A stretch of DNA of 64,000 bases, taken from the NCBI GenBank assembly GCA_963971535.1, contig OZ020593.1, positions 40,889,766 through 40,953,765 of the forward strand. The letters are read 5' to 3'. Within the stretch, counting starts at the first letter, position 1; each line of letters opens with the position of its first letter. The notes below the pieces were generated by a model. That model saw only the letters and a list, made by a program, of their open reading frames with translations. It did not search any database and had not been told where the DNA came from. Origin of the DNA: Notolepis coatsorum. Its lineage: Eukaryota; Chordata; Actinopteri; Aulopiformes; Paralepididae. Made by a program: the position numbers and the translations under genes. Positions 35,941-47,900 of the stretch are shown here, one piece after another.

Positions 35941-38900
35941 GACATTGAACGTAGAGAGAGAGTGAGAGAGGCCCCCCTCCTTCTTCACTAATAGAACTCC
36001 GCTGTTTTCTCTATGCCTCTGAGCAGGGTTAGCTCAGAGGCAACTTAGCTTAGCTAGCGTAAGCAGCTAATGTTAGTTTCTGTCTTTAACGCGACATGGG
36101 CATAAAGGAATGGCGAGGATACAAAGCATGTTAGATGCATTTGACCCGTTGCTGGGGGGAAAAGCAGGGACTTATTTCGGGTCGCAAAATGCGACCAAAT
36201 AGGCAGACTCTGTCTGGAGCTATGCTGTAACGTCTACACACACGGAGCTAGTGATGTTAGGCGGATATGAGATTCGCCACAGGATTTTCAAAATATCGAT
36301 ATGAACGGATCTTTTTACGTTGCATCGATCCTATTGGATCATTGATAATTAGATCGATGTATCGATCTGGATCGGTGTATCTTCCCATCCCTAGCGACAA
36401 CCTGGCTGTACCAAAACACCTTTTTCTCAAGAAATCTGCCATTCCATGAGTGGAGAGAGCTGCTGTATTGTAGACAGGCATTACAAATAGTGACTGTTTT
36501 GATGATTGAGCATTAAGCATCGGGTATAACTTTTCGGGTTCTCATTTCTGGTATTGGTCAAAGGAAAACTTCACACAAGTAAAAGAATATATATAATATT
36601 GTGGAAAACTTTATTGTAATAATTATTGTTTTACTTGTCCAGCCCTACTTTATTTTTTTTATTATTGCTCTTTTCCCCCCTCCTTTTTCCTCCGATTTTT
36701 CTCCCATCCCAATGTTAGTCGTTATGCCAATTCCCAATCCCCTTCCTGGTCGCTGCGCACTTACCCCCCACAGTCGGTCTGGGAGAGTGGAGGCTATCAC
36801 GTGCTTCCTCCGACACACGTCTAGCCAATCAACCGCTTCTTTTCACCTGGTAGCGCGGACTCTCACTGAGAGCGTGTAACGTGTGGAAGGATCACACTAC
36901 CGCCCTTAGATCCTATCCGCGCTTAGCAGGCGCCCCGACCGAACTGTAGGAGTCGCTGTTTACAACAACCCGGACCCACCCCGCCAGCTTCTCCCACCCT
37001 CTAATACTGCCAATTGTATTAGTGTGAATGGCCAGCCAAGCTGGTGACAACCCCGGAGCTGTGAGCTGGATTCGAACAGGCGAATCCAGCGTCTCCGGGG
37101 TTGGTGACGAACGCAATTTCCGCTACGCCACCTGACCGCCTTGTCCAGCCCTACTTAACCTCTTCCACCCGACGGGACCGGTCCCAAAATGACATCACGT
37201 CATAAATCAAGCTCTCCAACTGTCTGACATAATTAACGTTTTTTTTCCAAACATATTCAAGAATAAACATAACCATGTCACAACAGCAGTTATAATGTAT
37301 ATTTTCATCAATACGTTTGTTTACCAATAGGTTAATTAACCCTTTAATCGCCGTTGACGCTTTTCAGCGTCATTCCCCGCCATGCTTATTCTGCCGATGA
37401 CGCTGTACAGCGTCATTGATATAAATATTTCAAAAATCTGTTATCGAAATCATATTTCTCCCCCGGAGACATTATATGTACTGGTGAGCCCCTGTCAACT
37501 CTCTAACGGTTCAAGAGCGCCATCTGGTGGCCGATCGGCAGATCGCCCAGGGCATAAACAGGGAAGGGCCGCTGGTGCTCATTTCAATTTGGTCCGATCA
37601 CTCGCTATAGGTCCCGGGACTCGAGCTCGACACAATGGATATCGATCCGTTGCAAATAACTCGATAAACATGATTTGGACGTATATACTATTATACAACC
37701 TGGAAATGGATCGGGTATTTCTATATCCCATAATAGAAAAAATTCTGTTCCACGCTCATCTCCCAACGGCGCGAGGAAGCTACGGTGAGTTTCAGCGTTA
37801 TTTTGTAATGTCTTCTATACTAACTGCTCCAATGATCATATCACCCACACTAGATGAATGATATAACGTTGCCCACGGAATTATCAACGACCCCCCGCCC
37901 ATCCGGTCAACATCAGATGATACGTAGTAACTTCTAGAACCACGTCCAGTTGAAATTTTTTATCTCACGCCGATTGCTATCAAACTGTATTTCATCATCA
38001 ATATAATGCATTTGGAGCTATAAATCACGTTCTGGAGAAAGCTGCAGAAAACGATAAAAACATACTTATACTTTAGACCGTATTTTAGTATGAATATGTG
38101 AATGAAAAAGTATAACGTTGCTACACCCTGAACAATAGATATAGGACTTTGAATGGGCCATGGTAATGTCAATTTAGCAATACAATTTAAAAGGTTATAG
38201 CCCTGCAAAGAAGGGGAACTTCTCCATGTTAAATAGGGCTGGCGAGGGATGGTAAATTATGAATTTAACCCCGGCGATCAAAGGGTTAATGAGATTTTAG
38301 TTTTTTTTTTTAAATTGTTATCACGGAAATCTGCCATTTTTAATTACCGGCCGTCGGTGAATGTAGTCATTTTGAGAAGAGGACATCCAGAGCTTTCAAT
38401 GAGCAAAGATGCAAAGAAAAATCATAATTCATATTCTCCTTTGTTTCATCACAATTGAGCCCGGAGCCCTATTTTCTGAAAATCCGCCTAAAATACATAC
38501 CTAAGTAAATGGAATATTGCTCCACTTCTACAAGGTCCATTAGCATGTTCTTGGTATCTATGGACATCTATGGACCTCAGTGAATGTATTCCCAGTGTCA
38601 GAAATATTGTGTCTATTACTAGGCTTGGTTAAATTGTGATGAAACAAAAAGGAGAATATGAATTATGATTTTTCTTTGCATCTTTGACAGTGAATAACAC
38701 CATGCTAAAAATGACCAGACATGAAACTGCCACTGAGCTCGTTCAGTACCTTCTTGAGATCACGTGTACAAAAACTTGAAGAAAATTAATAAAGAGAAGA
38801 TGATTAAACAGAAGGTTTTGTAGATACAGGACTGAATTCTCCCATCCGGACCAATGCAATCTGAAATATTATTATAGAATATGAGGCCTATAAATTACCT

Positions 38901-41900
38901 TATTATAGCCAACTCGCACATCTATGGATCGGGCCAAATCTCCTCTTTCAAATGGCAGAGTTCAATTTGGATTTAGTATCACCAGGCGTGCATCGAGAAT
39001 GAAATCTACTGTATGTACAGTTCGATTCATGGATATGCCTCCGCCATTTTGGATCGGATTTCAACAGATGGTAGCTAAATGTTCACAGAAGGTAGACACA
39101 CTAACTGCGCTCCAATCTATGCCAATAACGTTCCGTTTTGTGATATAGTATCGCGAGAAATAAAAAAAATGCATACACAAGTCATTTGTTTGCAGGCTAC
39201 TGTAGTTTTCCGAAATTTCAAGAGCTCTGGATGCCATGTGCTCATATGACTACAAATCATCATCATTCGGCGACGGCAACTAATTCAAAATGGCGGATAT
39301 CCGCGAAAATATTATCACATTTCAAAAACTTAAATCTCACTGATAACACTTTAACCTATTGGTAAACAAACGTATTGCTGAAAATATACACGGACTGCTG
39401 TTGTGACATGGTTAGGATGTTTACTCTTGGATACATTTGAAAAAAATAAAACATGTCATACAGTCTAGACGGATTGATTTATGACGTGATGTCATCTGCG
39501 GTCCGAAACTGGACCACACGGGTGGAAGAGGTTCAGGATCTCTATTGAAAACCCATAACCACGTTCCACTTTGTGTCACACACACACACACACACCTCTC
39601 CTTGCTGCCTTCAGGGAGCGGGTCAAGAGGAATCTCCACATACAGGGCTCTGCCGCTCAGCACAGCATCCCAGTGTATGGCCTTGGTAATGGTGGGCCGG
39701 CTCTGGAAGTGGAGTAACCCGGGGCGACCATTACCCGCTGGCTCCTCAGTCACCGTTAACTTCCTGTCCTGGAAAAAAATATATAATAACATTTTCAGCT
39801 TGAAATATCTCAAAACACTGGTCCAAATGATTGTTGGATGGGCTAGCAGGAATAGGCTTCTAAATATGTTGACATACTATCCATTAGAGCAGTGTTTCTC
39901 AACTGGTGGGTCGCAACCCAAAACTGGGTCGCGGGGCCATTTTGAGTGGGTCACGAATGTGTGTGTTAAAAAATTATAATTATTTACTCTCTTCTACCTA
40001 TCTTTGTGAAAGTGGCTTCTTAGCTCTGGTCCAGCTGAAGACAAAGCGTAGGAACAGATTGGACATTGAGCATGACCTCAGAGTTGCTTTGTCTACCATC
40101 ACCACAGACTTTGAGACTCTTGTCAGGAGCAAACAACATCCCCAGTTATCCCATTAGTTCCCTGGGATGTTAAGCTAAGAAGTCTGCTAAGAAGGATATA
40201 TTATTTATTATTATTTTATTTCATTGTGTTTTTAGCCCCTAGTTGCACTTTTGTTGCAACCCCAGTTATCCCATTAGTTCCCCCAAACTTAGGTCTGTTA
40301 TGTTAAGCTAAGAAATCTGCTAAGAAGCATATATTATTTTATTTCATTGGGTTTTTTACATAAAATCAGTGGTTCAAAATTTTGGGTCGCGACTTAATGA
40401 CTAAGGAAAATGTTGAGTCCCGAGGCTAGACCAGTTGAGAACCACTGCATTAGAGTATCTCTTCCATGCAGTGTACGCCTCTTTCCCCTCCCCCCCACAA
40501 CTAACGTTATGATAATGCAATACAGGGAGGGGCCCAACAGTACAGGGACTTAGGGGAACTCCAACATTTTGGGAAATTAGCTTATTTAACATCTTCCCTG
40601 GAGTTAGACAAGAAGATACATACCTTTTTTGTCTCTGTGCGTGCATTTTAGCTTTGGGAATAGACGCTCCGTTAGCATAGCTTAGCTTCATCACTGGAAG
40701 TGAGGCAGGACAGTAGCCTTACAGTGCCTTACAGTGTATTGCAAGGTCTGACATTGACCAGACTTGATATGCATGACCTTGGTGGGCTCTAGGTCAACTC
40801 CTGAAAAGGGGGTCAATGTCAGACTTTGCAATCAAAAGTTAGGGGGCTAATAACCCTTGCCATAATTTCAGTGCGCCCCCTAACTTTTGATTGCAAGGTC
40901 TGACATTGACCCCCTTTTCAGGAGTTGACCTAGAGCCCACCAAGGTCATGCATATCAAGTTTGGTCAATGTCAGACCTTGCAATACACTGTAAGGCACTG
41001 TAAGGCTACTGTCCTGCCTCACTTCCAGTGATGAAGCTAAGCTATGCTAACGGAGCATCTATTCCCAAAGCTAAAATGCACGCACAGAGACAAAAAAGGT
41101 ATGTATCTTCTTGTCTAACTCCAGGGAAGATGTTAAATAAGCTAATTTCCCAAAATGTTGGAGTTCCCCTTTAAGCCAACTAGGGGTGTATACATTTCAC
41201 ATCTCACTTTAATATTTACAATGCATCAATAAGAATGCAATGCATATCCCAGTGCATCTAAATAGTCATAAAATTATTAACCCCTTAACTCAATCAGTTT
41301 CAAGTTTCAAGTTTCTTTAATAGTTGTCATACAGAAGTACAGAATACTTTTATACAAAATGCTTCTTACTGTTGCGCTCCAGAGACTGTGCAAGACAAGA
41401 CAAGTATGAAATAAAATAACATAGTAAAATTAGAAGTAAAAAAAATGAGGTCACAGTGTTCAGTTTAGACATATGTACAATGTTCGATGCAGAATAGACG
41501 TAGTTACCATACAATATACAATACTGTGCAGTGTACTAATATACAATACTATATAGTGCAAGGCAGAAATGGAGAAATGGGACGAGGTGCAATTTAGGTA
41601 CAATTCACAGTAGGTGTACGAGTTGTAGTGCAAATCCTTTATCAATAAATATAAAGTGTAAGTGTGTTTGTGTGATCTAAAGTGTGGAGAGTGGGTGCTG
41701 CAGTGTGTTGTTTGTTTGAGTGAGTGTGTGCGTGCGTGCGGGTGTGTGTGCTGTGTGCATTTGATGGTTGTTGCATAGTGATTATTGTTCGTTTAGCAGC
41801 CTGATGGCCTGGGGATAGAAGCTTCTTCTGAGTCTTTCTGTGCTCGCCTTAAGACTCCGGTATCGCTTGCCTGACCGCAGCAGTTCAAAGAGGCAGTTGT

Positions 41901-44900
41901 TCGGGTGGCTCGAGTCCTTAATAATTATCTTAGCCTTCCCCTTGCACCGCTTGTTGTAAATGTTCTGGAGGGTGGGAAGCCCACCTCCAATTGTGCGTTC
42001 GGCTGAACGTGTCACTCTTTGTAGTCTGCTACGGTCTTGTGCAGTGCTATTCCCAAACCAGGAGGTGATGTTGCCGGTCAGGATGCTCTCTATTGTACAT
42101 GAGTAGAAGTTCCTAAGGATCTTCTGACTGACTTGGAACTTCCTTAGGCGCCTGAGGAAGTAGAGGCGTTGTCGTGCCTTCTTCACAACACTGTCAATGT
42201 GTGTGGTCCATGTCAAGTCCTCGGATATGTGGGCTCCGAGGTACTTGAAACTGTTCACTCTCTCAACCGGTGCCCCGTCGATGCTGAGGGGGCTGTAGTC
42301 CTTGACCCCCGACCTCCTGAAGTCCACAATCATCTCTTTTGTTTTGCTGACGTTCAGGGAGAGGCAGTTCTCCTGACAGTTCTCTCAGCGCCAGAGCAAT
42401 ATGCGTGATGTGTGGTTAAAAGGCCGGCGCTCTCAAGTATAGGAATGCGTGGCAGTGTTTGCAGGGCTATAACTATATTCTAGATTATAGCTATGGATAC
42501 AATACTATGGCCCATTTGACATTGAGTATCTATCGTTCAATATGTGAAAAAGAAATAATTTTCTCATCCATACATTCCCGTTTTATACCGTGGTGAATAT
42601 AAGTGGTTTTAGAGCGGTCTAGGGTAATTCCTGGGAGGCTGGTAATAGCCTGCAACGTGTATTATACTACATTGGTGTTTTGTCCCTACACACACGCTAC
42701 AATTAAAAAATCAAATGCATATGATAGGTATTATGTTCCATCATGAATGCATGAAAGGGTGGGGGAGGGGGGGGGACGTTTTTTGATGCTTTGATCGTCA
42801 CCAACGGAATACGTTGTGGACTAACGTTACAGATACGATCGAATCGCAATGAAGACATTCTTGGATCAATGCAAGATTGATATCATATAGCCCTTACCTT
42901 GACTAGGATGTACCCCAAAAAGAATATTCCAATGATCTGATCGCCATTCCAAGTATTGATGTCCATCGTGTCGCCAACATAATCCACCACACAACATGCA
43001 TCGGGAGTATTTGATTCCTCTCAATCCGAGCGTTATAACCGCTCGTCTTGCCCGGAGAAAAATAGCCGACCCGGACCAATATAATCGATGCACAGCCCAA
43101 GACACAAGGTTTCAAAGGGTGCTCGATACCGCCGCCTGGTAGAATGCGGCTGGTATTGCACTTTTGCGATCTCAGACTCATTCCCTATGATAACACCAGG
43201 CTCCCTGGATGGATAATGAATGGAAATGTCGAATAAAAGAAATAACGATGAAAACCCGACTTCTCTGGTTTGGCACTCAAGCGTTGGCGAGTTAACCCGA
43301 CTTTACTCTGGTATGGCATTGAGTTAACACATTCGGCGCCAGACCAGAGATATCTCGTGTTAACTCGCCATGCATTGGACGCCAGACCCGAGATATCTCG
43401 GGTTTTGGTTGTTTTCTTTTATTCTATATTTGTATTCATTATTCATCCACTGACCTCGGTGTTGCCATAGGAAAGGATTTTGAGATCGCCAAAGTGCAAT
43501 ACCGGCCGCATCCTGCCAGATGGCAGATGCCACCCTTTGAAACCTTATATCTAACCTTGTGTTACACTCAAATGTCTCCGGGCACTATATTTAGACGGAG
43601 CCGAGTAAATCGCTTCATCCGACCACTTCGAAGCGCATCTGGCACACTCTATCCATAAGTTGTGTCAAATTATGTCCGGGACCAGATGGACACCAATACT
43701 GGAAATCGCGATCAGACAATTGGTATATTCTTTTTAAAATACCCCCGACCAAAGGTAAGGACTATCTGACATCAATTTCAGCTTGATCCAACAATGTTTT
43801 GATATCGATCCAGCTGATCAGCGTCTGTAGTGTTCCAACACGAATGCCGTTACTGGCCATCAAAGCATAAAAAACGACCCCCCCCCCCCCCCCACATTTT
43901 CTTGCATTCATGATGACACATAATACCCATTATATACATTTGATTTGGAAATAGTAGCGTGTCCAGGCTAGAAACGTCAACGCTTATAGTAGAATACTCA
44001 GCGTTTCAGGAATTATCCCGGATCACTCCTAAACTATACTTATATTCACCACGGGATAACGCACGAACGTATGCATGAATAAATTCTCTTTTTTGCATGT
44101 TCAACGGAATAAAGTCACTGTCAAATGACTATAGTATTGTCTCCATAACTATAATATAGAAATAGCTCTCCAAACAGTGACGCACAGTGAAAATATGTTA
44201 TGGAAACGTGGCACGTTAGCCACAAGGTAATCCCTGGCACTGAATGTGTTAAGCCTGACGGGCCTGGTACAGGGCCAGATTTAATATCACATCATAAATA
44301 GATCAATACAGTCCGTATTAATTAATGTTTTTTTTGTGTGCCAAGAGTAAAGACCCTAACCCGATCAAAACAGCCGTCAGTGTTTCAGCACTACGTTTGT
44401 TTGCCAATCATTTTAAGTGTTATTAGCAAAATATGAGTTCATAAATAACTAACCAGGCAGACACCGGATTAATTAGACGCGAGGAAATAACACGTCATGA
44501 ACGCATTGTAGTCCTAAAACCGGAGACCCAGGGCTTTCAATGGACATAGAAATTTCATAAAACTACACTACTCAGCTCATACCAGCCTCTGAAATCTGCT
44601 GAAAATATTCTTTGCGAAAAATTCTGACGTTATTTTTGTGATTATATCTCACTGGTCGAACAAACCTTAACGTTATTGCCATAAAATAGACCTTGTAGAA
44701 GTGGAGCAATCTTCCATTTACTTGGGTATGTACTTTTAGACGAATACTCTGAAAATATGGCTAGGGCTTAAGAGTAAGATTTTAAACCTAAAAAGGAATT
44801 ATATTACAAACTAGAGATGCACGATAATTATCTGGCCGATATCAGCAATTATGACGTCATCCCGATAAACCTGATAAAATTATTGATAGCTCCGATAATA

Positions 44901-47900
44901 TATAATAAATGTTTTGGTTAAAAGAAATCCGGTGTGGGTGGATTGGGATGAATGGTGTTTGTTTTTCTGTAGGCTTCTTCCGTTTTGCCAGTACTGTGGT
45001 ACGACTGATAGCGTGTGGTTTAGGAAGAGGGAGTATTTCACAAATCCAGCGCTCCCTTTCTCATGCCTGGCTGTGACGTAGTCGCGTAACTTTCAGAAGC
45101 AGCACGGATAGTAAACAAACATGGCGTCGGTAGTGTGGGACTTTTTCAAAGTTTCAGAGGAAAACAGTTCGCTTGCTATTTGTAACAAATGCATAAGTTC
45201 CACGAGGAGGGAAAAGGGCAACAAGCTATAACACATCCAACCTAATAAGTCACCTGAAACATCACCACCGCTACGATGGTGTATTAAAATCCGACGACGA
45301 CGCGCGAGCAGCTAAAGCTGCTGTGAATCCAAAGCCAGCTGCAAAGGAACCGGCGGGGCTTGTACCTATTGACGAGGCGTTTGCTAAATTAAATACGTTT
45401 GACAGAGATGACCCAAGGGCTCAAGCGATCTCTAACTTGATCACAGAAATTATGGCACTTGAATCCGGCTGTCGGCGTTGCCTCCGGCTTAGGCCGGCCG
45501 TCATACTAACTCAATTGGCAGAGTTAGCGGGTGGAAGTCGATGGGTGGTAATCTCCCACACGTTACACCTCGCAATGAGAGTCCGCGCTGGCAGGTGAAA
45601 AGATGCGACAGGCTGCCTCCTCGTGTATCGAAGGGGACACGTGATGCAGGCTTCTATCCTCCCTACAACCGGCCAGTGGGGGCATATGCAAGCAATGTTC
45701 AAGACAGGGGAGGGGAGAATTGGAACAGTGAAATTGGGATGGAATTAGGCCTGCCGCGATAAGCAATAAATCGATTAATTGCCGCGATAATTAAAATTAA
45801 TGCAATGATTTTGACGGGCGCGATTAATTGCTATTTGCGCGTTTGTTTTAATGAGGCGGACCCAGTGCCCCTTGTCAGTCACTGTCCGTGTTGGGAGGCG
45901 GGCCGCTGGCTTTCTATTCTACTAGCATTAACGTTACTCATACAAACAGAGTAAACACAGTTTTCAATCAATCAATCAATAACAACATTAACGAGACCCT
46001 CGTTGTGTCTATTCTGCTAACGCTAACGTTACCTCTCATTGTGTCTATTCTACAAGCGTTAACGTTAGCTGTAACGTTACCAGTCGCGTCTATTTGCTAA
46101 CGTTAGCATTAGGTAATAACCGGTTTAAAATGGATGGTGATTACCTCACGTTGTGTCTATTCTACTAGCATTAACGTTACTCATACAAACAATCAATAGC
46201 GAGTTATATTGATCACGCTATGTACGATAGCCATGCTAAAACGCTAGCACAACATTAGCACCTAACCTAACAACAAGCCTTAACAAGTCAGCGATCTTTT
46301 TGCGAGACTAAACTCTCCGCTCGGTGGCAAATTGTGTTGATGTCGGTTTTGTTTAATCAATAAATGAGGCAGAATACACAGTGACTGTATCCTTTGTTTA
46401 TTGCACTTGTGCCTGCTGCAAACATAATGCTTATGAAATCCTAGAGACGCGTCTCTATTCTGACCAATCAGTGGTCTGCAGTGTTTCACGTGACTTTTCT
46501 GGTACCCAAAGTACCTGATAATCGCAACAATACTTCCGGTCCGGTCGGTGGGCTTCAAAATAAAAGTCTAAAACACCGGAAAAGACAGAGCGGTGGGCTT
46601 CAAAATAAAAGTTTTGGGAAATAAATTTCTCCAAAAAAAAATTCTCTAACCGGTCGCAATAATATCGCTTATCGCGATATTTTCGGGGGCAATTAATCGC
46701 CCAGCAAAATGTGTTATCGTGGCAGGCCTAGATGGAATAAAAATAGAAAAAGTGGATAAAAATAATTTGATGGCACTTGACGACCAGCCCTTTTCCCTCG
46801 TCGAAGACAAAGGATTTTTTTTTTTTTTTTTTAACTTTGACCAGTCAGCTGGTTCTTTTAGCGTTTATCGCTTTTTCTGGTCAAGCATGACAGACAGAAA
46901 CAGGTTGAATGGGGTATAGATCGGGGGAAAGACACTCTGAGAAAATACGGCGAGTCCGGGAGTCGAACTCGTGTACCCCAGATCCGTGACGCGCACGGTT
47001 GTCCACGACGCCGAAATAGCATCCGAGGTACGCGGTGAGCTACTGGAGCTCCCCAGGATTTTTTTTTTTTTTTATTATTATCTTTTTCTCCGATTTCTTT
47101 GTTTTCTCCCCGTCCCAATTTTAGTCGTTGTGCCAATTCCCCCCCCCCCCCCCCCCTCCCCTACCTGGTTGTTGTGCGCATGTTCTCCTACTTGTCGGTA
47201 CAAGGGAACCCTGAAGTATCCGCACGCTTCCTCCGACACGTGCGGCGACAGCCAGTGGCTCTCTTCTCACCTGGCAGCGAGGGCTCTCATTGGTGAAGTG
47301 TAACGCGTGGAAGGTCACGCTGCCTTCCTCAAGTCCTGCCTCCGCTGAGCAAGCGCCCAGACCTGACCTGTAGGTGTCGCTGTCCACAACGCCAGTTTCC
47401 CACCCACGGCTTCCCACCCCCTAACCCAGCCAAACGAGTTAGTATAGCGATCAGCCCAAGCCAAGGCAATGCTGACTCCGGGAGTCGAGACCGCAGCCTC
47501 TTGCATTGATGACGAGCGCAATCTCCACTACGCCACCTGACCGCTCGAAGACAAAGGATTCTGTCTGCTACTTCGTCATTTAGAGCCCAGGTTCATAATT
47601 CCAAGCCGCCGTCACTTTGCAGAGGAGTGTTTACAAGCCAAGCATGATGAGATCGCCTTACTCCTTCATACTCTGATAGACAATGATGCACGGCACATAA
47701 GTTTCACCGCGGACATATGGACCTGTGATGTTAACGTTGTTTGGTTTATTTTATTCTTTTTGAGGCATGCTGTCCTATAAATGCCAAGTAATAGTTGTTT
47801 CACTTTCATTGATCAAGACCACAACAGTTCTATAGCGTCAAATGTTTTATCGGCTGACAAAGCACAATACCCGTTGGTTTTTAGTTCACTCATTGTTCAG

